Source: Maridesulfovibrio sp. (GTDB lineage: Bacteria > Desulfobacterota > Desulfovibrionia > Desulfovibrionales > Desulfovibrionaceae). From it: 64,000 nucleotides of DNA. Both the position numbers and the translations under genes were made by a program. Below are positions 1 to 7,030 of the stretch, piece after piece (position 1 is the first letter of the stretch; each line of letters starts with the position of its first letter). Location of the stretch: assembly GCF_963666665.1 (NCBI RefSeq), contig NZ_OY762999.1, forward strand, positions 1,307,501-1,371,500, written 5' to 3'. The notes beneath the pieces were generated by a model that was given only the letters and a program-made list of their open reading frames with translations, had not been told where the DNA came from and ran no database searches.

Positions 1-491
1 CTTCTGGAGAGGAACCCTATACCCTTGCTATCATTCTGCATGAAGCTTTAAAGGATGATATTCGAAAATGGAGAATTCGTATAACAGCCAATGATATCTC
101 GACAAATGTTCTGAAGATGGCAGAAAAAGGCATTTACACAAAATATTCATTGCGTACGACTCCCCCTCATGTAATCTCCAATTATTTTATTGAAAAAGAA
201 AACGATATTTATCAAATAAAACCTGAAGTTAAGCGTTTAATTAAGTTTGGGAAGATTAATTTAAACCAGCCCCAATCAGTGAAACTGATACCTAAATCAC
301 ATATTGTGTTTTGTCGAAATGTGATCATTTATTTCGACAAGGAGATGAAAAGGAAAGTTCTCAGCGGTTTTCACAATAATTTACTTGATAACGGTCACTT
401 ATATGTGGGACACTCGGAATCACTACATATTGTTAATGACATGTTCAAACCCAGGCAGCACGCCGGAACAATTACGTATCATAAAATTTGA
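1..491 (+). CDS. cheR: CheR chemotaxis methyltransferase, 3' part
   Basis: This is the C-terminal 162 residues of a protein-glutamate O-methyltransferase that methylates chemoreceptors with S-adenosylmethionine in the cytoplasm. The gene begins before the window and is open in frame from base 3. Visible CheR signatures are SGEEPYTLAI at the left edge (SAM pocket), a stretch of the ANDIST..VL..A..GIY type, VFCRNVIIYFD, and GHLYVGHSESL near the end. The HDOD gene follows 29 bases downstream on the same strand, so the two may be co-transcribed. The family call is firm. Whether it acts on a specific receptor, such as the chemoreceptor at 59.5 kb, is not visible. Confidence 0.93.
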   Translation, partial: SGEEPYTLAIILHEALKDDIRKWRIRITANDISTNVLKMAEKGIYTKYSLRTTPPHVISNYFIEKENDIYQIKPEVKRLIKFGKINLNQPQSVKLIPKSHIVFCRNVIIYFDKEMKRKVLSGFHNNLLDNGHLYVGHSESLHIVNDMFKPRQHAGTITYHKI

Positions 492-520
492 ACTGCCAAT
501 CAAGATTTACGAGGTGAGAT

Positions 521-1741
521 ATGCAGACAGTGAGCATTGAAGACGTCCAGCCGGGTATGGTGTTAGCAGCAGACCTGATGCAGGGAGGAAGAATGCTTTT
601 ACCTTCCGGGTCTGTTCTCACGAACAAAAATATTTCCGTATTTAAAAATCAGGGAATTGAAGAGCTCAAGATTTTGGGATCGGAGACTGCAGAGCCTGAT
701 GAAGAGAGCATTGACAAAGCATTTATTTATGCTCGTGATTATTTTATGTTCATTAATCACGATGATCCCGTCGTGATGCAGCTTTTTGATGTAGCTGTTT
801 ATAAAACTGCAATCCGTATTATGGAAGGGTGGCGCCTACCTACCAAAGATGAACAGCACGTGACTGCTCTTGATGAGATGCGTGATTTGTTCTTCCGTGA
901 TGAAGGAACAATAGAAGATATTGTTGATGCTGAGATTAAGGTCGCATCCTTTCCTGATATCTTTTTCAAAGTTAAAGAAGTGGTTGAAGATTCAAAGAGT
1001 ACAGCGGAACAGGTTGCGAACGTTGTAGGTCTTGATGTTGGACTTTCAACTCAATTATTAAAGCTGGTTAACAGCCCTCTTTACGGCTTTCCTTCTGAAA
1101 TAAACAACCTTGTCCGTGCGGTGGCCTTGATTGGTGGAAAGGAATTGTGCACCTTGGCCTTAGGTCTTTCCACCATAGGATATTTCAAAGATATTCCACC
1201 TGAATTAATCGACATGCGGTCGTTCTGGATGCATTCATTAACTTGCGGGGTGTTTTGTAAAGTCATCGCCGAAAAGGTTGATGGTGTTGTGCCGGAAATG
1301 ATGTTTACTGCCGGACTATTGCATGACGTGGGCAGGTTGATTCTCTTCAAAAAGATGCCATACAGTGCTGTGCAGGCAATGCTCTTCGCCCGGGAAAATT
1401 TTATCCCACTGGTTGAAGCCGAGGACATGATTCTGGGTTTCAATCATGCTGACGTTGCACGCTGTATGCTTGAAAAATGGAATTTCCCTCCGATTTTAAC
1501 TGAAATCATCAGTTCACATCACGCTCCCAGCAAAAGTGAACTGTCAAAAGAGGCAGGAATTCTTCAGGTAGCGGATAATCTTGCTTTAGCTGTCGGTATT
1601 GCTGAAGGCGGAATGTATGTACTTCCCGGAGTGGATGAAGAGATATGGGATATTTTGGGAATTGACACTGAAATATTGAAAGAAATTGTAGAAAACTACG
1701 ATTATCAAATTAAAGAATTATTTAGCAATTTCTTTAGTTAA
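521..1741 (+). CDS. HDOD domain signalling protein
   Basis: A 406-residue cytoplasmic protein. The first 60 residues resemble the small N-terminal domain found in front of HD-GYP and HDOD regulators (VEDVQPGMVLAADL-like). The HDOD domain follows at about residues 135-330, with VASFPDIFFKVKEVVED, NSPLYGFPSEI and AVALIGGKEL, and an HD pair in LLHDVGRL near residue 267. HDOD proteins are non-catalytic relatives of HD hydrolases and are commonly tied to chemotaxis and c-di-GMP signalling; the cheR neighbour agrees with that. GAGGTGAGAT stands directly before the ATG. The last 24 bases overlap the 3' end of the convergent kinase gene. The family is sure, the role is inferred. Confidence 0.85.
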   Translation: MQTVSIEDVQPGMVLAADLMQGGRMLLPSGSVLTNKNISVFKNQGIEELKILGSETAEPDEESIDKAFIYARDYFMFINHDDPVVMQLFDVAVYKTAIRIMEGWRLPTKDEQHVTALDEMRDLFFRDEGTIEDIVDAEIKVASFPDIFFKVKEVVEDSKSTAEQVANVVGLDVGLSTQLLKLVNSPLYGFPSEINNLVRAVALIGGKELCTLALGLSTIGYFKDIPPELIDMRSFWMHSLTCGVFCKVIAEKVDGVVPEMMFTAGLLHDVGRLILFKKMPYSAVQAMLFARENFIPLVEAEDMILGFNHADVARCMLEKWNFPPILTEIISSHHAPSKSELSKEAGILQVADNLALAVGIAEGGMYVLPGVDEEIWDILGIDTEILKEIVENYDYQIKELFSNFFS

Positions 1742-2860
1742 TGTTTTTTTAGAGGAACAGCAGTCAGCGTCCGGGCACGGGAGCTCTATACTTACAGTCG
1801 TTCCTTTACCAGCGCCTTCGCTTTCGATGTTCAGCTTGCCCTGATGTTCGAAGATTATTTTTTTGACTCGCGAAAGCCCCATACCAACGCCTTTGGCTTT
1901 GGTGGAAAAGAAGGGGTCCAGCACATGAGTTAGCACATGTTGATCAATACCCATTCCCTGATCAATTATCCTGATTTGAATGGTCTGCTGTATTCTTGCA
2001 ATTTCTATTCTGACCTCAGTAATTTTTTCAGGAGTAAAATTGCTGGCATTGAGGAGTAGTTCAACAATAGCAGCCTCAAACAGCTTCTTGCCGACAGTTA
2101 TTTTTTCCACAGAACAATCGAGCTTCATCACAATGCATTCACCAATACGCTCGAGTATCAAGTTCGCTCGTTGCAGCGCCTCTTCAAACAGTTCAACAGT
2201 ATTTACTTCTGCAGGGTATGGTTTTGGAATATTTGAGTAAGTTTTAACTGCTGCTACCAAACCCTCAAGTTTCATGGCCTCTTCTGAAATAATTTTCAGT
2301 TCACGTTGTAAAGGATCTTCCGGCGGTAATTTCCGGGAGATAAGATTAGTCATTCCGCCGATAACGGTTGTAGGATTAAGTACCTGATGGGCGACCGCCT
2401 GTGAGAGTGAATCCAGTCCCTCTATCCTTTCATTCTGTAATTCAGCATTGCGGGAAAGGATTCTCCGTTCCCGTTCTTCTGCATTATAAATTTCAGTTAT
2501 ATCTTCAAAGAGAAAAACAAGTCCGACAACATCTTCATTTTCAGTCAGATATGAGGAAGTGATGGACAGTTTTTTAGGACATTCCCGTTCTTTAATTTTG
2601 TAGGGAACTATATGCTTAAGTCCGGTTTTTTGCTCATTGATGACATCCAGAATGACCTGATTAAATTCGGCATTAGAGGTGGCATCGGTAATGAAAAGCT
2701 CTCCCCAACCGAACCCAAGGTGTTTTTTCATGTCTAAATTCAAAATAGAGCACGCAGCCGAGTTTAAAAAAATAATCTTTCCCTCAGGGGAAATGACCAT
2801 TATTCCAACATCGAGACTTTCGATAATATTTTCTACAATTATGGAATTAAAGGAGGGCAT
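1718..2860 (-). CDS. PAS domain sensor histidine kinase
   Basis: A soluble two-component histidine kinase of 380 residues with no transmembrane segment. An N-terminal PAS domain (about residues 10-130, GIMVISPEGKIIFLNSAA, then FEDITEI) is followed by an H-box SQAVAHQVLNP (His near 157) and a HATPase domain with N-box VELLLNASN, G1 IRIIDQGMGI and G2 KGVGMGLSRVKKI. It should autophosphorylate and pass the phosphate to a response regulator, none of which lies next to it. I chose the ATG at 2860 because TAAGGA stands seven bases before it; a GTG twelve codons upstream at 2896 has no such site. It overlaps the convergent HDOD gene by 24 bases. Confidence 0.88.
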   Translation of the reverse strand: MPSFNSIIVENIIESLDVGIMVISPEGKIIFLNSAACSILNLDMKKHLGFGWGELFITDATSNAEFNQVILDVINEQKTGLKHIVPYKIKERECPKKLSITSSYLTENEDVVGLVFLFEDITEIYNAEERERRILSRNAELQNERIEGLDSLSQAVAHQVLNPTTVIGGMTNLISRKLPPEDPLQRELKIISEEAMKLEGLVAAVKTYSNIPKPYPAEVNTVELFEEALQRANLILERIGECIVMKLDCSVEKITVGKKLFEAAIVELLLNASNFTPEKITEVRIEIARIQQTIQIRIIDQGMGIDQHVLTHVLDPFFSTKAKGVGMGLSRVKKIIFEHQGKLNIESEGAGKGTTVSIELPCPDADCCSSKKTLTKEIAK

Positions 2861-2965
2861 ATTTGTGTCCTTACGGTTTTGCCTTTCATCATACACCCCC
2901 GCAAGAACGCAGGCAACAAAATAGCTTTATATTACTGCCAAAACACCATTTGTAACGTGAAATGA

Positions 2966-3015
2966 AACAGGCTGAAATGATACGCCTTTTCGTTTACGTA
3001 TTATTTCAGCCTGTT
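2966..3015 (-). terminator. Long hairpin downstream of rarA
   Basis: A 19-bp inverted repeat (2966-2984 with 2997-3015, one G-T wobble) lies in the space between rarA and the kinase gene. On the minus strand it is followed only by a loose TTTCATTTC, so it may be a terminator for rarA or simply an mRNA-end stabiliser. Confidence 0.55.
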
Positions 3016-3047
3016 AATTGAATATCCAAACTATTTTGATCTTTTTC

Positions 3048-4310
3048 TTACTTGCCCCATTTCTTTGGTTCAGGACGTTTTCGAGGGCCACTCGGACGGC
3101 GCTGGCCTTTTAACCACGCATTAAGCCGTGGTTCTTCCCCCTGATCCTTGGGGTCATAGAACATACGATCCGCTATTTCAGGCGGCAGATATTCCTGCTC
3201 AACATAAGAATTCGGGTAAGAATGCGGATAGAGGTAGTTACGTCCATAGCCCCATTCTTTTTGAAGACTGGTAGTTGCATTGCGCAGATGAAGCGGCACG
3301 GGAAGCATGCCGTTCTGACGGATTTCCTGCTTAACAGTATGGTAGGCAGCGTAGGTGCTGTTACTCTTAGGCGCTAGAGCCAGATAAACAACAGCTTCGG
3401 AAAGTGGAATAAAACCTTCCGGCATGCCGATAAATTCAACAGCCTGCTGGCAGGAGACAGCCATGGTTATGGCATGTGGGTCAGCCAAACCGATATCTTC
3501 ACCAGCAGAGATGATGAGCCTGCGGGTGATAAATTTCGGATCTTCACCGCTTTCGATCAGACATCCCAAATAATAAAGAGCCGCATCAGGATCACTTCCG
3601 CGAATAGATTTAATCAATGCCGAGGCCAGCTCGTAATGTGAATCTCCGTCCCGATCACCGCGAATGACTGTTTCAGGCAGGATTTTCCGCAGATTTTCTG
3701 CCTCACGCTTTTCTGGAGGAAGTTGCGAAGTATACTCGAGTAAATTGAGCATACTACGGCCATCACCGCCAGCCATGGAGGTGATCATATTTAAACTGTC
3801 TTCACTAAGTTCAATATCAAGCTCTTCGCAGGCCCGGTTGCAGATTGCCAGTAAATCAGTTTTGCCCAACGCCCTTAGACGCAGAACGTGCAGTCGAGAG
3901 AGCAACTGCCGGGTGACGCTGAAAGAAGGGTTCTCGGTAGTTGTTGCCAGAAGGGTGATCTCTCCCGATTCCAGGATGGGCAGAAAGAAATCCTGCTGTG
4001 CCTTGGAGAAGCGATGCAGCTCATCAAGAATAAGGATATCCATGCCGGCCAATTGCTTGCGCAAAGCAGCAATGCCCGATTCCGGCGCGCTGATGCGCAT
4101 AAAATGTCGGCCTGTAGATTTTGCCAGCAGCATGGCAAGGGTAGATTTACCACAACCGGGAGGTCCGAAAAGCAAAAGGCTGGGAAGTCGTTTGGAACGC
4201 TCGAAAGCTTCAACCCGTTCACGGATATGATTCTGCCCGAAAAATTCATCAATCTTTTGAGGCCGGATACGGTCAGCCAAAGGCTGATTATCTGTAAGTT
4301 CTAATTTCAT
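3048..4310 (-). CDS. rarA: Replication-associated recombination protein RarA (MgsA)
   Basis: A 420-residue clamp-loader-like AAA+ ATPase acting at stalled replication forks. The N terminus shows the family pattern PLADRIRPQKIDEFFGQ, Walker A GPPGCGKST (residues 49-57), Walker B ILILDELHRF, and a sensor region TTENPSFSV. The C-terminal half carries the tetramerisation/MgsA domain (YELASALIKSIRGSDPDAALYY, then AEDIGLADP-like). The tail is basic and proline-rich. Length matches the family. The ribosome binding site GGAGG, six bases before the ATG, lies inside a dispersed GCCTCCGGCGGC repeat. rsmE lies upstream on the same strand. Confidence 0.95.
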   Translation of the reverse strand: MKLELTDNQPLADRIRPQKIDEFFGQNHIRERVEAFERSKRLPSLLLFGPPGCGKSTLAMLLAKSTGRHFMRISAPESGIAALRKQLAGMDILILDELHRFSKAQQDFFLPILESGEITLLATTTENPSFSVTRQLLSRLHVLRLRALGKTDLLAICNRACEELDIELSEDSLNMITSMAGGDGRSMLNLLEYTSQLPPEKREAENLRKILPETVIRGDRDGDSHYELASALIKSIRGSDPDAALYYLGCLIESGEDPKFITRRLIISAGEDIGLADPHAITMAVSCQQAVEFIGMPEGFIPLSEAVVYLALAPKSNSTYAAYHTVKQEIRQNGMLPVPLHLRNATTSLQKEWGYGRNYLYPHSYPNSYVEQEYLPPEIADRMFYDPKDQGEEPRLNAWLKGQRRPSGPRKRPEPKKWGK

Positions 4311-4315
4311 ATGTT

Positions 4316-4327
4316 GCCTCCGGCGGC
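4316..4327 (+). repeat. GCCTCCGGCGGC repeat, copy 1 (upstream of rarA)
   Basis: Core GCCTCCGGCGGC. Read on the minus strand it is GCCGCCGGAGGC, whose GGAGG sits six bases before the rarA ATG. Same core at 5228-5239 (inverted) and 46202-46213, and a shorter match at 21106-21116. Confidence 0.75.
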
Positions 4328-4377
4328 TTTCCGAGGTCCAAAGAGACTTTTATTTAGCTTCGCCGCGTTGGCGTAAA

Positions 4378-5097
4378 TTATTTCTGTCTTTCAAGATATG
4401 CAGTCCCCATGCAGAGCAGGGCGGCTGTTTCCCAACGCAGGGTTGAACTGCCGAGACTGACCGGTTTGAAGCCGTTTTCAATCAATAATTCGGCTTCACG
4501 CGGACTGAAACCACCTTCGGGACCAATTACGGCCAGAGTGGATTCAGCGGCAAAAACAGAATTGTCCGGCACCGTATCGTTATCCGCTTTTTCATACAAA
4601 AAAAGTTTATTATCGTAAGACGCGGAAGCCTCAATCAATTTCTCAATTGATCCCTGAACAGTCTGAAGTTCTGGCAACCATGCATTGCCGCACTGTTTAG
4701 CGGCTGCGAGCAGCTTTTCGTCCCAGCTTTCTTTTGTCTCGGCAGGAACTTTGCCCTGACTGAATTCACTTTGAAAAAAGATCAGCCCGCGCGTTTGCAA
4801 TTCGACAGATTTTTCCAAAATCAAATTGCGTCGACTCGATTTATTCCAGCCGATGGCAAGAGTAATGTTGCGTGGATCTGCAATAGAATTTTCTTCATTC
4901 AGCTCAAGCTGAACTTTGCTTTTGGTAATTTCACTAACTGTGAACAATCCTTCACGGCCGCAGCCGTCGAAAAGGCGCACGGTATCGCCTACGCGGGTAC
5001 GCAAAACCTTACCAAGATGCTTTGCTTCGCCACCTTCGAGAGTAAAAGGCTCCCCCCAGTTTTCGGGAGGAAGATAGAATGAATTAAGTCTTGCCAT
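4378..5097 (-). CDS. rsmE: 16S rRNA (uracil-1498-N3)-methyltransferase RsmE
   Basis: A 239-residue SPOUT-class RNA methyltransferase that methylates U1498 of 16S rRNA. An N-terminal PUA-like domain (GGEAKHLGKVLRTRVGD, LFDGCGREG) precedes the knotted SPOUT domain, in which VIGPEGGFSPREAELL and LGSSTLRWETAAL form the SAM-binding knot typical of RsmE. Length is normal for the family. The gene lies between rarA and a repeat-containing spacer; the Shine-Dalgarno sequence is weak (AGGG ten bases before ATG). Confidence 0.95.
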   Translation of the reverse strand: MARLNSFYLPPENWGEPFTLEGGEAKHLGKVLRTRVGDTVRLFDGCGREGLFTVSEITKSKVQLELNEENSIADPRNITLAIGWNKSSRRNLILEKSVELQTRGLIFFQSEFSQGKVPAETKESWDEKLLAAAKQCGNAWLPELQTVQGSIEKLIEASASYDNKLFLYEKADNDTVPDNSVFAAESTLAVIGPEGGFSPREAELLIENGFKPVSLGSSTLRWETAALLCMGTAYLERQK

Positions 5098-5120
5098 ATT
5101 TTTATGACCCTATACCCATA

Positions 5121-5146
5121 AAAAGAAAAATCCCTTAATAGGGATT
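5121..5146 (-). terminator. Terminator-like hairpin upstream of rsmE
   Basis: AATCCC (5129-5134) pairs with GGGATT (5141-5146); on the minus strand it is followed by a U-rich run. It closes a structured block in which CCAAAGGA (5147-5154) can pair with TCCTTTGG (5221-5228). Confidence 0.55.
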
Positions 5147-5227
5147 CCAAAGGACTTTAGCCGTTAGAAGAGAAGCTGTGCTTCGAGTCATACGGATAAA
5201 GATAGCCGAGCTGGCCTAGCTCCTTTG

Positions 5228-5239
5228 GCCGCCGGAGGC
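5228..5239 (-). repeat. GCCTCCGGCGGC repeat, copy 2 (inverted)
   Basis: The inverted core GCCGCCGGAGGC lies in the rsmE-lysA spacer, immediately next to TCCTTTGG, which can pair with CCAAAGGA about 70 bases to the left. No gene follows it closely here. Confidence 0.7.
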
Positions 5240-5279
5240 GAAATCAGATTAACCAAAAGCGCGCAGCGCATCAAAACAA

Positions 5280-5305
5280 GGCCTCCGGCAAGACCGCCGG
5301 AGGCC
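5280..5305 (-). terminator. Terminator of the HIT-lapAB-mutS-lysA operon
   Basis: Perfect 10-bp stem GGCCTCCGGC (5280-5289) with GCCGGAGGCC (5296-5305), six-base loop, ten bases after the lysA stop. The minus-strand continuation is CTTGTTTTG, moderately U-rich. Confidence 0.8.
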
Positions 5306-5314
5306 TATTATATA

Positions 5315-6553
5315 CTAGGATTCCAGTCTAAGCAGGTCTTCGTAAGATTCTCTTCTGCGGGCCATGATGACATCGTCGCCGTCAACGATGATTTCAGCTG
5401 CACGCAGGCGAGAGTTGTAGTTGGAAGACATGGTAAAGCCGTAGGCACCGGCAGAGAAAACAGCAATAAGTTCACCCTGTTTCATTTCAGGCAGCATACG
5501 GTCTTTGGCGAGAAAGTCGCCAGACTCGCAAATGGGACCGACAACATCGTAATCAATTTCAGGACGATTGTTCTGGGTAACCTCTGCAATGCGGTGGTAA
5601 GACTGGTACAGGGAAGGACGTACCAAGTCGTTCATAGCCGCATCAACAATGAGAAAATCCTTGGTCGGAGTCTTCTTGGTGTAGACAACTTCACCTACGA
5701 GAATACCTGCGTTACCGGCAATGACACGACCGGGTTCAAGTATCACTTTAAGTCCTTTGTCGGCCAAAGCTTTGCTCAGTGCTTCACCGAATTCTTTGGG
5801 ATGAGGCGGTTCTTCTTCATCATAAGTGATACCCAGTCCGCCGCCGAGGTCGAGATGTTCGATCTCAATACCCATTTCGCCAAGCTCAGCACGGAATGCG
5901 AGCAGCTTGTCGAGTGCTTCAAGGAACGGTTCGATGGTGGTCAGCTGGGAACCGATGTGGCAGTCCATGCCGATAGGAGATACGTTGGAAAGCTCCTTTG
6001 CGGTCTTGTAGGCTTCTTTGGCTGTTTCCATATCCAGACCGAATTTGTTCTTTTTCATCCCGGTAGAAATGTAGGGATGGGTTTTGGGATCAACGTCCGG
6101 GTTGATGCGGAAGCTGATGCGCGCGGTCTTGTTCATGGATTCGGCAACTTCATTGATGCGGTGCATCTCGCCAACGGATTCAACGTTGAACATGAGGATG
6201 TCGGCCTTAAGGGCTTCAGCAATTTCGTATGCTTTTTTACCTACACCGGAAAATACGATCTTGCTTGCAGGGACGCCCGCTTTAAGAGCGCGGTAAAGTT
6301 CACCGCCGGAGACAATATCCATACCTGCGCCCATTTCAGCCAGAAGCTTAAGCACGCTCAGGTTGGAGTTTGCCTTCACTGAATAGCAGGTCATGTGATC
6401 GAGTCCGGTAAATGCGGAATCGAAAGCTTCAAAATGTCTGCGCAGGGTAGCTGCGGAGTAAATATAGAGCGGGGTACCGTACTCTTTGGCAAGTTCGGTG
6501 ATGCTGATATTCTCAGCATGCAATTCATTATTTTTAATTTCAAAATGATGCAT
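5315..6553 (-). CDS. lysA: Diaminopimelate decarboxylase
   Basis: A 412-residue fold-III PLP enzyme that decarboxylates meso-diaminopimelate to L-lysine. The PLP lysine is in CYSVKANSN (Lys60). GMDIVSGGELYRAL, HIGSQ, LDLGGGLGI, EPGRVIAGNAG and the active-site GPICESGDFLA are all present, and AYGFTMSSNYN closes the domain. Last gene of a leftward operon, 25 bases after the lipoprotein gene. It pairs functionally with dapL at 15.8 kb, which makes the diaminopimelate precursor. Confidence 0.97.
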   Translation of the reverse strand: MHHFEIKNNELHAENISITELAKEYGTPLYIYSAATLRRHFEAFDSAFTGLDHMTCYSVKANSNLSVLKLLAEMGAGMDIVSGGELYRALKAGVPASKIVFSGVGKKAYEIAEALKADILMFNVESVGEMHRINEVAESMNKTARISFRINPDVDPKTHPYISTGMKKNKFGLDMETAKEAYKTAKELSNVSPIGMDCHIGSQLTTIEPFLEALDKLLAFRAELGEMGIEIEHLDLGGGLGITYDEEEPPHPKEFGEALSKALADKGLKVILEPGRVIAGNAGILVGEVVYTKKTPTKDFLIVDAAMNDLVRPSLYQSYHRIAEVTQNNRPEIDYDVVGPICESGDFLAKDRMLPEMKQGELIAVFSAGAYGFTMSSNYNSRLRAAEIIVDGDDVIMARRRESYEDLLRLES

Positions 6554-6577
6554 TGTGGAAGGACTCCATTATAAAGA

Positions 6578-7030
6578 TTAGGGTGCAGCTGTGTATACGT
6601 CGGAAATTACTACTCCAAGTGCGTCGTAGACATTGCGTCCTACAACTCTCCAACGATAGCTTTTAGCGGGATCAAGTCCACATTCGCTGAATACGAAGGT
6701 GGAGCCGTCAGATTGAATGCCTTCGGAACCGGGGGTAAAATCTTTCCTGATAGCCGGGAAGAAAGGACATGTAGGACAGCCTTCGCCCGGTCCGGAACCA
6801 TCGGCTTGAAATTGAAGGCTCAAATTGTCCACATTTTTATATGCGCCGTCAACCTTTACTACTACTTTAAGACATTCACCAACGCGACGTCCTTCAACGG
6901 AAGCAAAAGTGTACAGATCTTCACTTTGCTGCGGGGCAGGCCACATCTTAACTCCGCATCCAGCAGTTGCCAGAAGCATGAGGGCGAGGACGGCCAGCAG
7001 CAGTTGTTTTTTGAGGATATGAAATTTCAT
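6578..7030 (-). CDS. Putative lipoprotein, operon member between mutS and lysA
   Basis: A 150-residue secreted protein beginning MKFHILKKQLLLAVLAL with a lipobox LLATAGC, so Cys24 or so should be lipidated. The mature part looks like a small beta domain (SLQFQADGSGPGEGCPTC, SYRWRVVGRNVYD), reminiscent of fibronectin-like folds but not assignable. The ATG at 7030 overlaps the mutS stop as TAATG and has GGGAG seven bases upstream inside mutS, so translation is probably coupled. An in-frame ATG nine codons further up inside mutS is less likely because it would precede the signal peptide. Function unknown. Confidence 0.75.
   Translation of the reverse strand: MKFHILKKQLLLAVLALMLLATAGCGVKMWPAPQQSEDLYTFASVEGRRVGECLKVVVKVDGAYKNVDNLSLQFQADGSGPGEGCPTCPFFPAIRKDFTPGSEGIQSDGSTFVFSECGLDPAKSYRWRVVGRNVYDALGVVISDVYTAAP

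Noticed and set aside
5225..6382. Long plus-strand open frame of 385 codons opposite lysA
   Set aside because: Shadow of lysA: Cys/Phe-rich with no motif, no ribosome site, and lysA is complete on the other strand. The same holds for the long antisense frames at 34365-35546, 37568-38560, 39185-40270 and 46459-47700.
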